Below, piece after piece: positions 45,468 through 54,967 of a stretch of 59,727 nucleotides of DNA. Where the stretch lies: positions 1 to 59,727 of the forward strand of contig NZ_PYWI01000025.1 in the NCBI RefSeq assembly GCF_003049575.1. Direction: 5' to 3'. Position numbers and translations under genes: made by a program. How positions within the stretch are numbered: the first letter of the stretch is position 1; each line of letters opens with the position of its first letter. Source of the DNA: Lysinibacillus parviboronicapiens. Lineage in GTDB: Bacteria > Bacillota > Bacilli > Bacillales_A > Planococcaceae. Under the pieces are notes generated by a model that saw only the letters and a list, made by a program, of their open reading frames with translations, was not told where the DNA came from and did no database searches.

Positions 45468-45517
45468 AGCCTCTAGTCTTGGGGTCATTATAACTGCCTG
45501 GAATTTGCTGTACTTTC
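45468..45517 (-). pseudogene. Remnant of a duplicated 390-aa coat-like gene
   Basis: Shares about 50 bases with the 3' end of 42493-43665 (around 42492-42543): TTAGCCTCTAG and GAATTTGCTGTACTT with the same spacing. Sequence identity stops abruptly after that. Only the last 15 or so codons survive. Confidence 0.6.
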
Positions 45518-45560
45518 TTGTGTACCATTTTTCCATTTCCATACGTCTTTTTTGCATAAT

Positions 45561-45594
45561 AAAAGCCCTCCACAATTGTTGTGGAAGGCTTTTT
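45561..45594. terminator. Terminator, both directions
   Basis: AAAAGCCCTCCAC / GTGGAAGGCTTTT with loop AATTGTT. Confidence 0.8.
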
Positions 45595-45827
45595 CATCTT
45601 TCGCGTTTTATAGAGCTCAAATGGTCAAATAGTAACCTCAATACTCCCACTTGTTCTTTCTTCAGTAAACCTTGTATATCTTGGTATTTCTTTTTGAGTA
45701 TTGCCAATTCGGTGTTTTGTTTTAAAAAAACATTAATCCATTTAGTCAATAAAATAACGCGAAACTTCTGCTTATGTTTTCTGTTTGCCCGGTAGAGGCA
45801 ATTTATCACGAAGATGAATTGTTTCAT
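45594..45827 (-). CDS. Hypothetical basic helical protein (77 aa)
   Basis: A 77-codon ORF ending at a terminator. It is Lys/Arg-rich with a helical segment (ILKKKYQDIQGLLKKE). There is no convincing ribosome site before the ATG at 45827, and no family is recognised. It could be a fragment of a lost gene at the breakpoint of the coat-gene duplication. Confidence 0.35.
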   Translation of the reverse strand: MKQFIFVINCLYRANRKHKQKFRVILLTKWINVFLKQNTELAILKKKYQDIQGLLKKEQVGVLRLLFDHLSSIKRER

Positions 45828-45923
45828 GAAGAAAGACAGGTTATTAGCCAGAAAATCACTTTATTTTAATAAGTAGTGTTTTCCATTAAGTTGCGCAGTA
45901 GATCGTTATCTTTTTTAGTTATG

Positions 45924-46874
45924 TTAACGCAATGATTGCTCCAATATAGCAATTCGTTCAGCAGTCACTTCTTTTGAAATACCATGAATGTGTATATAGC
46001 GGTTGCGTTTATGCTTTGTACATTCAATTGTACAGCCACCTAAGTGTTTTGCCTCATTCTCTTGGGAGCTTAAAATCTGTTTATTACATTCAGGATTGGC
46101 ACAATTAATGTAACGTTCACAAGGTGTGCCATCAAAATGATCTTTGCCAACAATAGTTGGGCTTACTTGATTTATCGGGACAACTAGGCGTTCATCAAAG
46201 ACGTAACATTGCCCATTCCAAAGCTTGCCTTGTGCAACTGGATCTTTACCATACGTTACAATGCCACCATGTAGTTGACCTACATCATCATAACCTTCAC
46301 TTATTAGCCAGCCAGAAAATTTTTCGCATCGCACACCACCTGTACAGTATGTTAAAATACGTTTTCCTTCTAATAATTCCTTATTATCTTTAATCCATTT
46401 GGGTAATTCACGAAATGTTTCAATCTCCGGTCGAATCGCACCTTCAAAATGACCTACATCAAATTCATATGTGTTTCGAGCATCAATAACAACAGTATCA
46501 TCTTGTTGCATTTGCTCATAAAAATCCGCAGGTGCAACGTAACGACCTGTCATTTCGAGCGGGTCAATATCATGCGCTAAGTTTAAATTTACCAGCTCAG
46601 GTTTTGGACGCACATGCATTTTCTTGAAGGCATGACCCTCTACCTCATCAATTTTAAAGACAATGCCTTTAAATAACGAATTATTTTCCATCCATTCTAT
46701 ATAAGCATTCGTTTCTTCAATTGTTCCAGAAACTGTACCGTTAATGCCCTCAGAAGCCACTAAAATGCGACCTTTTAAGTTCATCTTTTTACATAATTGT
46801 AAATGCTCCTCTGCGAAGTCATCAGGTGATTGAATAGTTGTATAATGGTAATACAGTAACACTCGATAGTTCAA
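45924..46874 (-). CDS. trhO: tRNA uridine(34) hydroxylase, rhodanese-type
   Basis: A 316-residue TrhO/YceA-family protein. The N-terminal part has [20 protein letters not shown] and GINGTVSGT; the rhodanese domain has [19 protein letters not shown] and the active-site Cys loop [17 protein letters not shown]-terminal Cys-rich region ([26 protein letters not shown]) follows. It hydroxylates U34 of some tRNAs (prephenate-independent route in bacteria). TTG 46874 is chosen because AGGTGG is eight bases upstream; the GTG at 46886 lies in that site. Confidence 0.9.
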   Translation of the reverse strand: MNYRVLLYYHYTTIQSPDDFAEEHLQLCKKMNLKGRILVASEGINGTVSGTIEETNAYIEWMENNSLFKGIVFKIDEVEGHAFKKMHVRPKPELVNLNLAHDIDPLEMTGRYVAPADFYEQMQQDDTVVIDARNTYEFDVGHFEGAIRPEIETFRELPKWIKDNKELLEGKRILTYCTGGVRCEKFSGWLISEGYDDVGQLHGGIVTYGKDPVAQGKLWNGQCYVFDERLVVPINQVSPTIVGKDHFDGTPCERYINCANPECNKQILSSQENEAKHLGGCTIECTKHKRNRYIHIHGISKEVTAERIAILEQSLR

Positions 46875-46999
46875 TATATTTTCCACCTATCATTTATATT
46901 TGCAGGATATACCTGATAGCTACTATCATCAAAAACTCAGTATTAAAAATACTATTGAAACTAGCATACATAGTTAATCGCAACAATAACCAGATCATT

Positions 47000-47236
47000 T
47001 TAGTTTCGATAATGATTAAGTGCTAGTAAGGTTGCTGAATGATATTCAGCGGGTAAATCGTCCTCGTGAAAAATTGCCTCTACCGGACAAACCACTTCAC
47101 AAGCACCACAATCAATACATAAGTCAGGGTTAATGACATATTGTGTATCTGTTAAATCAATACAATTCACGGGACAGGCATCTAAACAGATGGCCGCTTT
47201 TTCATCTTTACATAATTCTGTAATTACAAAAGCCAT
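47000..47236 (-). CDS. Ferredoxin (two iron-sulfur clusters)
   Basis: A 78-residue ferredoxin. The first motif is spaced CKDEKAAICLDACPVNCI and the second is CIDCGACEVVCPVEAI, the standard CxxCxxCxxxCP. The first motif, with a longer gap, resembles 3Fe-4S/4Fe-4S seven-iron ferredoxins. The start overlaps the stop of the upstream YwhD-like gene by one base (TAATG), so the two are co-translated. Confidence 0.9.
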   Translation of the reverse strand: MAFVITELCKDEKAAICLDACPVNCIDLTDTQYVINPDLCIDCGACEVVCPVEAIFHEDDLPAEYHSATLLALNHYRN

Positions 47237-47757
47237 TATAAATCCCCCATTATAGAAAGTTGTTGTTTGATTTCCTCAGGTGAGTGTTGCCAGTACTGCT
47301 CGTTAAAATTAGCCAAAAACTGATGAAGTAATCTTTTTGAATTTGCATCGAGGTGATTCAAAATAACTTTACCTTTAAGTGCTTTGTCTAAATAATTCAC
47401 TTGCTCTGGCAACGATTTGTAGCCTAGTTTTATGCGACGTTCTTCTTTTGACACGCGCACTTCACTTGCAGTACATCCCGCATAATAAGGTCCATTTTGA
47501 GCAATTTGAATAGCTACCCAAACAATCCAATAACGATGATAATCATCGCTAGCATGGGTTAAATCAGCGGTAAATCGAACTTTTTTTTCGATAATACTTC
47601 GCCCATGTAAGGCCTCTAAATCGATATATACGTGTTGGTTTTCACAATCTATAATAAGCGGCGTGACATTATTCAAATCAAGGGTGCCTACGCCGTAGCC
47701 GCCGTCGCCATCACTTGAATCGTTGCTTAAAATAGTAAAATGTAATTTTTCTTTCAT
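47236..47757 (-). CDS. YwhD-like conserved protein
   Basis: A 173-residue protein resembling Bacillus YwhD: SSDGDGGYGVGTLDLNNVTPL, HGRSIIEKKVRF, NGPYYAGCTASEV and GYKSLPEQVNYLDKAL. YwhD function is not known to me. Translational coupling to the ferredoxin suggests a redox-linked or partner role, which is inferred only. Confidence 0.65.
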   Translation of the reverse strand: MKEKLHFTILSNDSSDGDGGYGVGTLDLNNVTPLIIDCENQHVYIDLEALHGRSIIEKKVRFTADLTHASDDYHRYWIVWVAIQIAQNGPYYAGCTASEVRVSKEERRIKLGYKSLPEQVNYLDKALKGKVILNHLDANSKRLLHQFLANFNEQYWQHSPEEIKQQLSIMGDL

Positions 47758-48144
47758 GAAATCATCTCCACATCGAATTGGATTTCTTGAATAAGATTAG
47801 GTTTCACTTGACGAAAAATAGCTGTCTGATGAATTACATCGCTTATTCTTCAGTAAAATGGCATCAAAAAAACAGCATCGTACGCACAGTGTACAAGATG
47901 CTGTAAACCTAAAATCGTTGATAACTGTATCGTGTCCACATTACAACCACATCACGTATAGTATTTTACAAATGAATGTAATTGAACGTATTCGTAGTAG
48001 TTTTTAAATTATACGAAATGGTTGTTTAGAATTTCTTCTAATAAATAAAATATACATTCTATCGTCATTTCCTGCCATCAGACTTATGTCTGAACTATTA
48101 ATGCATTACTGTGGCTATGTTTAAATAAATCAATGATAGCTAAA
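47758..48144. other. Intergenic region with one hairpin
   Basis: A hairpin ACAGCATCGTAC / GTACAAGATGCTGT lies at 47871-47904, upstream of the YwhD-like gene. The rest has no gene or repeat that I recognise. Confidence 0.4.
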
Positions 48145-48179
48145 ATCCCTAATAGCCTGATATACAAGCTGTTAGGGAT
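48145..48179 (-). terminator. Terminator of the DUF418 gene
   Basis: ATCCCTAA-AGC / GCT-TTAGGGAT with a T-run on the minus strand, just after the stop. Confidence 0.8.
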
Positions 48180-48188
48180 TGGAAATAC

Positions 48189-49232
48189 TTATTTTGTCGT
48201 TACTGTTCTTCCATAAGTCATAAATCTCCATAATTTCTCTAATGGACCCATTTTAAAGAACTTAAACCAAATAACACTATAGATGATTTGAATTAAGAAA
48301 GTTAGGGTTGCAATGATAACGACATGATGAGGTGAAACAACTTCTAGTCCCATTAATGAAATAAGACCTAGACCGATAAAACTTTGCGCCCAATAATTTG
48401 TAAAGGCCATTTGGCCAACACGACCGATTGGCTGAAGAAGTTTTGCAATCCAGTTATTTTCTAACAATAAAAACAAAGTACATAAATAAAAATAAGTCGT
48501 CGGTATTACCCCTAATCCCAAAATAGATTGAAGATTTTGGTCATTTCCTTGTGCAGCAAACCAGATCCAAATGGAGAAACCTATGAATAATGGGAACGTA
48601 GTGATTTGTATCCATTTAATTTGTTTAGAAAATTCACGTACATGGCTAACCCAATCTGCCTTCGCTACTAAAAAGCCGGATAAAAACATAATAAAAATGG
48701 CAACTGCATCATTTCCTAGAAGACCACAAACAGTTGATACTACGCCTGTGATCGGCACAAAAATTTGCATAACTATCGCAATGACGTGAACAGTTATCAG
48801 GCTAAACAACCATTTACTTATAGTTGAAACTTTTGCATGATAGAACGGTAAAAGGAAGAAACCAATCACTGCATAAATGGCAAGAATGGAGCCCCAGAAA
48901 ACAAAAACGTGAACGATACCAATAACTAACAGCGCGAATAAACGTCTTGCAAAACGCCATCGTGGCTTGTCACCACGACTTTCAGCACGTGAAGCGAAAA
49001 TATAGAACCCTACTCCAAATAAAAATGAAAAAATGGAAAAGAATTTTTTCTCGACAAAAATATCGATTAATTTATCAATAATACCATTTATTCCACTAAA
49101 ATCAGGCATGGGTCCGCCTTCTATTATGACTTGATACGCAGTGACATTTATAAACAATATGCCGAATAGCGCTAATCCTCGAATAATATCTAAGGAAACG
49201 ATTCTTTCTTTTTGTGTAACAGATGGATTCAT
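48189..49232 (-). CDS. DUF418 (YeiB-type) membrane protein
   Basis: A 347-residue polytopic membrane protein. It starts with VSLDIIRGLALFGILFINVTA, the DUF418 signature, followed by SIFSFLFGVGFYIFASRAES and, near the C-terminus, GRVGQMAFTNYWAQSFIG. ATG 49232 follows AAGGAG; an in-frame TTG at 49256 is possible. The family function is poorly known; B. subtilis YxaH/YrkO are relatives. It is alone between two gaps. Confidence 0.88.
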   Translation of the reverse strand: MNPSVTQKERIVSLDIIRGLALFGILFINVTAYQVIIEGGPMPDFSGINGIIDKLIDIFVEKKFFSIFSFLFGVGFYIFASRAESRGDKPRWRFARRLFALLVIGIVHVFVFWGSILAIYAVIGFFLLPFYHAKVSTISKWLFSLITVHVIAIVMQIFVPITGVVSTVCGLLGNDAVAIFIMFLSGFLVAKADWVSHVREFSKQIKWIQITTFPLFIGFSIWIWFAAQGNDQNLQSILGLGVIPTTYFYLCTLFLLLENNWIAKLLQPIGRVGQMAFTNYWAQSFIGLGLISLMGLEVVSPHHVVIIATLTFLIQIIYSVIWFKFFKMGPLEKLWRFMTYGRTVTTK

Positions 49233-49960
49233 ATTTTTAAAACTCCTTATCTTCAATACTTAATTTCTCTAGGATTATCTTAACTTTCCAGCCTTACAGC
49301 TGTTTAATTTAAAGCTTACATAAACCTTAAGGATTTGCATTATTTACATGTATGTTGATGTTTTAAGGTCGTAAATAGGTAAAGGTTTTTCAACTCCACT
49401 ACTTTCTATGAATTTACTTTCGTTATTTTTAAAGCGATATTAGTATTTTGGTGGGGTACCTGGAGCACCGAATTTTTCTGGATATGTGCATACAAATGGA
49501 TGAATAAATATATTTAAACAATAGAAATTCTTGAACCTCTCGAATTGAACTACCCCCTTAAAAATGGACAGTTTCATCAAAGCTACAATAAATGACTTCG
49601 GTATTGTGCCGGAATCCTTTAATTCAGTCCCTCGAACCTTCCTTTGTTATAATCCTCAAGTTATTTATTTAAAAGCTTTCATTAACTACTATAAAAGTTC
49701 CCTTTAACACTAAAAATAGAAGCCGAATTTCGGGTTCTTTTTTATGTGAACGAAAAGTTTAGCTTCCTCACACTCCTACCCATACATAAAATTAATGCTC
49801 TAATTGTGTCTTAACGTTCAAATTATACAGGGAAATATTACTAAATATAACAATTTATATTGCTATATTCACATAGTGTGTTATTTTTAAATAAGTAATA
49901 TAGTGCTAAATAATCAATATATTACCTAATAGTTAATGCAGTACTAAAGGAGGACTTTTT
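49233..49960. other. Long intergenic region with coding and insertion-sequence relics
   Basis: A 19-codon open end at 49444-49503 reads YFGGVPGAPNFSG on the plus strand like the tail of a lost protein. At 49546-49571, TGAACTACCCCC followed by AAAATGGACAG resembles an IS3-type terminal inverted repeat. A terminator-like GAAGCCGAA / TTCGGGTTC hairpin with T-run is at about 49719-49743. No intact gene or transposase is seen. Confidence 0.4.
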
Positions 49961-52900
49961 ATGAAAAAGAAATTAAAATTCAATCAAGTGTTAATTGGGG
50001 TCAGTACAATAGCACTGTCGTTAGGTGGGTTACAAGCAGAAGCATCAGCCGCAGAAAAAACGCCTTATAATGTATTACAAATAAAACCTGCTGGCATAGA
50101 AACTCCAAAAGATGACATTGTTCTCTCTACAAAGGCTGATGAAACATTATCATTTGAAAAACGTTTGAAAATTGGAGATTTTTCGCAACACCCAGCTCCA
50201 ACTATAAAACTTGCTGAAACGAAGCAATTGCAGCAACAGTACTCGATGGCAGAGCTTAATAGAATGAGCGATAGTGAACTAATTGATACGCTAGGAAATA
50301 TTCGCTGGCATCAAATTACAGACTTATTCCAATTCAGTGAGGACACAAAAGTTTTTTATCAAAATAAAGAACGCATGCAAGTCATCATCGATGAATTAGG
50401 GAAACGAGGAAGGTCTTTTACGCAAGAAGATTCTAAGGGTATTGAAACATTTGTTGAGCTACTACGTTCTGCTTTTTATGTAGCATTTTATAATAACGAA
50501 CTAAGTTATTTAAACGACAGAAGTTTCCATGATAAGTGTTTAACGGCATTAAAGGAAATGGCTAATAATCCAAACTTCAAACTTGGTACAGATGAGCAAG
50601 ATAAAGTGGTATCTGCCTATGGAAAATTAATAGGTAATGCTTCTAGTGATGCGGAAACCGTTCAGTATGCTGCGAAGATTTTAAAACAGTATAACGAAAA
50701 TCTCTCTACATATGAAAGCGACCCTTTAAAAGGAGCAGCTATATATGATTTAATGCAAGGGATTGATTATGACTTGCAGTCGTATTTGCAGGAGACACTA
50801 AAAGAAGCGAATACGACGATGTGGTACGGAAAGATTGATAGCTTTATAAATGAAGTGAATAAAATTGCGCTTATCCAAAATGTAACAGATGACAACGGTT
50901 GGTTAATCAATAATGGCATTTATTATGCAGGTCGTTTAGGAGGATTCCATAGTAATCCAGATAAAGGTTTAGAAGTTGTTACACAAGCGATGCAAATGTA
51001 TCCTTATTTAAGTGAGGCTTATTTTGTAGCTGTTGAGCAAATTTCAACAAATTATGGGGGAAAAGACTATAGTGGAAATACAGTAGATTTACAGAAAATA
51101 CGGGATGAAGGTAAGAAGCAATATTTACCGAAAACATATACATTTGATGATGGGTCAATTGTATTTAAGACGGGGGATAAAGTAACTGAAGACAAAATTC
51201 AAAGATTGTACTGGGCTGCAAAAGAAGTAAAAGCCCAATATCATCGTGTAATTGGGAATGATAAAGCATTAGAACAAGGCAATGCTGACGATGTATTAAC
51301 AGTTGTAATTTATGACTCTCCAGATCAATATCAATTAAACCGTCAATTGTATGGCTATGAAACAAATAATGGTGGTATTTATATTGAGGAAAAAGGAACA
51401 TTCTTTACATATGAACGTACACCGGAGCAAAGTATTTATAGTTTAGAAGAGTTATTCCGCCATGAATTCACACATTATTTACAGGGCAGATACGAGGTTC
51501 CTGGTTTATTCGGAACAGGAGCTATGTATCAAGATGAACGACTAACATGGTTCCAGGAAGGAAATGCAGAATTCTTTGCAGGATCCACTCGTACAAATGA
51601 TGTTGTTCCACGTAAGAGTATTATTAGTGGATTATCTGATGATCCATCACAACGCTATACAGCGGAACAAACTATGTTTGCAAAATATGGAGCATCATGG
51701 GATTTTTATAACTATTCATTTGCACTGCAATCTTATATGTATCATCATCAATTTGATACATTTGATAGGATTCAAGATTTAATTCGTGCGAACGATGTGA
51801 AAAATTACGATGCCTATCGTAACGCCTTAAGTAAAGATCCACAACTCAATACCGAATACCAAGCCTATATGCAGCAATTGATTGATAATCAAGAAAAATA
51901 CGAGGTGCCACAAGTATCAGAAGATTATTTAGTGGAGCATGAACCTAAAGCGTTAAGCGAAGTGAAGCAAGAAATTGCCGATGTTGCTAACGTAAAAGAT
52001 GCAAAAATCATAAAACATACGTCTCAATTTTTTAATACATTTACAGTCGAAAGTACGTATGTAGGTAGTGAAACAAAAGGTGAATCTAATGATTGGAAAA
52101 CAATGAGTAAACAAGTGAACCAAGTACTGGAGCAACTGTCGCAAAATGAGTGGAGCGGCTATAAAACAGTGACAGCGTATTTTGTAAACTATCGTGTGAA
52201 TGCTGCAAACCAGTTTGAATATGATCTTGTTTTCCACGGCATTGCAACGGATAAGGGAGAAAATCAAGCACCTCTTGTCAATATAAATGGTCCATATGCT
52301 GGAATCGAAAATGAAAAAATCCAGTTCAAGAGCGATGGTTCAAAAGATGAGGATGGGGAAATCGTTTCTTACCTTTGGGATTTTGGTGATGGAAAAACAA
52401 GTGAAGAGGCAAACCCTACTCATGTATACGAAAAAGAAGGAACATACAATGTGACATTAACAGTGAAAAATGATAAGGGAATAGAAAGTAAAGATCAAGC
52501 AATTGTCACTGTACAAAAGGGAGCTCCTCATCCAGAAGAAGCGAAGATAATTCCATTTAATATGCCCCTAAAAGGTAGTTTGATTGATGTTGATACAGAT
52601 GTATATCAATTCGAGGTTACGTCTCCAGAAGAAATAGATATTTCTGTCGTAAATGAAAATCAAATTGGCATGACATGGGTGCTTTACCATGAGTCTGATA
52701 TGCAAAATTACGCATCCTATGGACAGGAAGATGGAAATATTATTAAAGCGAACTATAAAGCGGAACCTGGAAAGTATTATTTATATATTTATAAATTTGA
52801 TCATAAAAACGGAACATATACAGTAAATGTACAGAATGGAGCACAAACAGAGATAGAACCAAATAATCGTCCAGAAGAAGCGAATATCATTCCATTTAAT

Positions 52901-53179
52901 CTGCTCCTAAAAGGTAGTTTGTTTGATGGTGATGAAACAGATGTATACACATTCGAGGTTACGTCTCCAAAAGACCTAGATATTTCTGTCGTAAACGAAA
53001 ATCAAATTGGCATGACATGGGTCCTTTTCCATGAGTCTGATATGCAAAATTACGCATCCTATGGACAGGAAGATGGAAATATTATAAAAGCTAACTACAA
53101 AGCGGAACCTGGAAAGTATTATTTATGTATTTATAAATTCGAGAATGAAAACGGGACATATACAGTTAAAGTACAATAA
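49961..53179 (+). CDS. Secreted M9 collagenase (ColA/ColG-like)
   Basis: A 1072-residue zinc metalloprotease. A signal peptide (MKKKLKFNQVLIGVSTIALS, then to AEASA) leads. The N-terminal activator region (about 95-390) and catalytic domain follow; the zinc site is HEFTH at 501-505 with the downstream Glu in WFQEGNAEFFAG. A PKD domain (about 768-850) has GPYAGIENEKIQFKSDGS and WDFGDGKTS. Two near-identical collagen-binding/PPC-type domains end the protein. GGAGG precedes the ATG. It would degrade host or environmental collagen outside the cell. It lies alone, with a terminator downstream. Confidence 0.95.
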   Translation: MKKKLKFNQVLIGVSTIALSLGGLQAEASAAEKTPYNVLQIKPAGIETPKDDIVLSTKADETLSFEKRLKIGDFSQHPAPTIKLAETKQLQQQYSMAELNRMSDSELIDTLGNIRWHQITDLFQFSEDTKVFYQNKERMQVIIDELGKRGRSFTQEDSKGIETFVELLRSAFYVAFYNNELSYLNDRSFHDKCLTALKEMANNPNFKLGTDEQDKVVSAYGKLIGNASSDAETVQYAAKILKQYNENLSTYESDPLKGAAIYDLMQGIDYDLQSYLQETLKEANTTMWYGKIDSFINEVNKIALIQNVTDDNGWLINNGIYYAGRLGGFHSNPDKGLEVVTQAMQMYPYLSEAYFVAVEQISTNYGGKDYSGNTVDLQKIRDEGKKQYLPKTYTFDDGSIVFKTGDKVTEDKIQRLYWAAKEVKAQYHRVIGNDKALEQGNADDVLTVVIYDSPDQYQLNRQLYGYETNNGGIYIEEKGTFFTYERTPEQSIYSLEELFRHEFTHYLQGRYEVPGLFGTGAMYQDERLTWFQEGNAEFFAGSTRTNDVVPRKSIISGLSDDPSQRYTAEQTMFAKYGASWDFYNYSFALQSYMYHHQFDTFDRIQDLIRANDVKNYDAYRNALSKDPQLNTEYQAYMQQLIDNQEKYEVPQVSEDYLVEHEPKALSEVKQEIADVANVKDAKIIKHTSQFFNTFTVESTYVGSETKGESNDWKTMSKQVNQVLEQLSQNEWSGYKTVTAYFVNYRVNAANQFEYDLVFHGIATDKGENQAPLVNINGPYAGIENEKIQFKSDGSKDEDGEIVSYLWDFGDGKTSEEANPTHVYEKEGTYNVTLTVKNDKGIESKDQAIVTVQKGAPHPEEAKIIPFNMPLKGSLIDVDTDVYQFEVTSPEEIDISVVNENQIGMTWVLYHESDMQNYASYGQEDGNIIKANYKAEPGKYYLYIYKFDHKNGTYTVNVQNGAQTEIEPNNRPEEANIIPFNLLLKGSLFDGDETDVYTFEVTSPKDLDISVVNENQIGMTWVLFHESDMQNYASYGQEDGNIIKANYKAEPGKYYLCIYKFENENGTYTVKVQ
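52530..53179 (+). repeat. Tandem duplication encoding the two collagen-binding domains
   Basis: Two ~320-base units (about 52530-52860 and 52861-53179) match over long stretches, including an uninterrupted block from TCTGATATGCAAAATTACGC through GGAAATATTA. The duplication is recent or under gene conversion. Confidence 0.8.
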
Positions 53180-53282
53180 TAGCGTATACGAAAATTCCTA
53201 CTTATCTGTGACGAGTAGCATTGAAAAGCGAAAGTTATCTCGAATTTATATGGATGGAAATTTAATTCTGCATTAAAACTAT

Positions 53283-53320
53283 AAGAGCCTAGCTACAATA
53301 AACATGTAGCTAGGCTCTTT
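53283..53320. terminator. Terminator between the collagenase and HxlR genes
   Basis: AAGAGCCTAGCTAC / GTAGCTAGGCTCTT with loop AATAAACAT, usable from both directions. Confidence 0.85.
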
Positions 53321-53328
53321 ATAGTTAT

Positions 53329-53700
53329 TTAATTTCTGATTCCATCATGTTCCTCTAATGATAATTGTATTTCTTCTCCCTCTTCTATTCTTTTTTTTAT
53401 ATTAACTGCACCCCAATCACACATTAGATCAATAACGTGCGTTAGACTTTCACCATATTCTGTTAATGAATATTCAACTTTTGGAGGACTTTGATTGTAT
53501 ACTTTTCTAAGTATAATATTATCTTTTTCGAGTTCACGAAGCTGTTGAATGAGCATTTTTTGTGTGATATTTGGAATCATTCTTTTCAATTCACTCGTTC
53601 TTTTTCTTTGATCCATCATCAGAATACATAGAATCACAATTTTCCATTTACCACCAATTATATCCAAAGTGGCTTCTATCGAGAAATTATATTTTTTCAT
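53329..53700 (-). CDS. HxlR-family transcriptional regulator (second)
   Basis: A 123-residue HxlR-type winged-helix protein: NFSIEATLDIIGGKWKIVIL, ELKRMIPNITQKMLIQQLRE, YNQSPPKVEYSLTEYG. The N-terminal Cys is absent near the start, although ILCIL contains one. It is divergent from an NAD(P)H oxidoreductase, with a GTTACT-N4-AGTAAC dyad in the gap, echoing the HxlR/nitroreductase pair at 6.6 kb. Confidence 0.9.
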   Translation of the reverse strand: MKKYNFSIEATLDIIGGKWKIVILCILMMDQRKRTSELKRMIPNITQKMLIQQLRELEKDNIILRKVYNQSPPKVEYSLTEYGESLTHVIDLMCDWGAVNIKKRIEEGEEIQLSLEEHDGIRN

Positions 53701-53734
53701 TTTTAATCCTCCTAATCTAAGGCTTTCATAAATT

Positions 53735-53750
53735 GTTACTTAATAGTAAC
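53735..53750. promoter_or_regulatory. HxlR-type operator
   Basis: GTTACT-TAAT-AGTAAC, perfect 6-bp arms, between the divergent genes. Another TTACTTTAAAGT segment follows. The motif resembles the CTTAC-N5-GTAAG sites at 7010-7055. Confidence 0.7.
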
Positions 53751-53857
53751 TAGGTTACTTTAAAGTGGGTACTAAACAACCATAAAAGTATAGTATACCA
53801 TCATAATTAATCGAAGCATTCCACATGCTTTTTTAATTTGAAAGGGGTTTTTTATTA

Positions 53858-54394
53858 ATGAAAACACTTGTAATTGTTAGCCATCCAGATTTATTAAATT
53901 CGCGAATCAATAAAAGATGGGTGGAAGAATTAAATAAATACAATAAGGAAATTACAGTTCATGATATTTACAAAGAATATCCAGATGGAAATATAAATGT
54001 TGCAAGAGAACAAGCGTTAGTGGAAGAACATAGCTCCATAATTTTTCAGTTCCCTTTACAATGGTTTAGCACGCCTCCTTTGTTAAAGAAATGGCTTGAC
54101 GATGTACTATCCTATGGCTGGGCTTATGGTTCCACAGGAAAAGCACTAGTTGAAAGGAACATCGGCTTAGCTATTTCAGCAGGAATAAGAAAGCGTGATT
54201 TCCACGAAGAAGGAAAATATAAATTTACATTAGAAGAAATAACAGTACCATTTAAAGCCACAGCCCTATATACTGGAGCGACCTTTCTTCCCACTTTTGC
54301 TGTTTATGGAGCAGAGAGTGAATTATCTGATCAAGAAGTTGAACAAAGTGCACCAGAGTATGTTAGTCATATTTTTAATCAGGCAAAAGTATAA
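53858..54394 (+). CDS. NAD(P)H oxidoreductase, flavodoxin fold (MdaB/YwrO-like)
   Basis: A 178-residue flavodoxin-like quinone oxidoreductase. Motifs are TLVIVSHPDLLNSRINKRW, IIFQFPLQWFSTPPLLKKWL and WAYGSTGKALVERNIGLAIS. It reduces quinones or similar electrophiles with NAD(P)H and FMN, in the cytoplasm. It is presumably induced by its substrate through the divergent HxlR protein. Confidence 0.88.
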   Translation: MKTLVIVSHPDLLNSRINKRWVEELNKYNKEITVHDIYKEYPDGNINVAREQALVEEHSSIIFQFPLQWFSTPPLLKKWLDDVLSYGWAYGSTGKALVERNIGLAISAGIRKRDFHEEGKYKFTLEEITVPFKATALYTGATFLPTFAVYGAESELSDQEVEQSAPEYVSHIFNQAKV

Positions 54395-54967
54395 TAAACA
54401 CGGCTATTTACTTTAGATTAGTGTCTCAATAACTGTCATACCTTCATTGGTTTATTTCGGATTATTCTTCACAAAATCTAGCATCTACTCATTTACGAAC
54501 CACTCAGGATGGTAAATGAACTCTTAATGTGACATTCCTGATTTCGATCGTTTACTTAACTTCACGATTGATACGAAAACATTTGGTGAAAACTGTGTAG
54601 TAAACATTCTATGCCAATAAAATAAAGTCCACTTTAAAATGGGCAACGTTATTTCCTTTGTCAACTTGTTGTGCCTGAGTTCGGTAATGTACTGGACTTA
54701 GGCTTTTTAATATGACTTACAAAACCTTTCCAACTCTCAGATTGTTCATTCACGCATGTAGTAAAAGAACGCTTCTGTTTGCGTTCTTTAGCAGAGACTC
54801 CTTTTTAAAGAAAGGAGTTTTATCACTATCAGGGCATGGACAACTGTTAACATATAGTTTCGTCTCATGCTGCAGTTTTTTAAGCTTATACTAGTTTTTA
54901 ATCCCTTTTCAAAAGCCATAACTACATATTTTATAGTAACGAGAACATTTTAGAAAAGAGGAAAAAA
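54395..54967. other. Intergenic region with relics and a terminator
   Basis: A terminator (54673-54708) has GCCTGAGTTC / GGACTTAGGC with a T-run. A 30-codon plus-strand segment (around 54536-54624) reads FDRLLNFTIDTKTFGEN like the tail of a lost protein; it has no start. Nothing else is recognised. Confidence 0.4.
54673..54708 (+). terminator. Terminator in a gene-poor gap
   Basis: GCCTGAGTTC, loop, GGACTTAGGC, then five T. It is not adjacent to a recognised gene, so it may belong to a degraded one. Confidence 0.65.
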
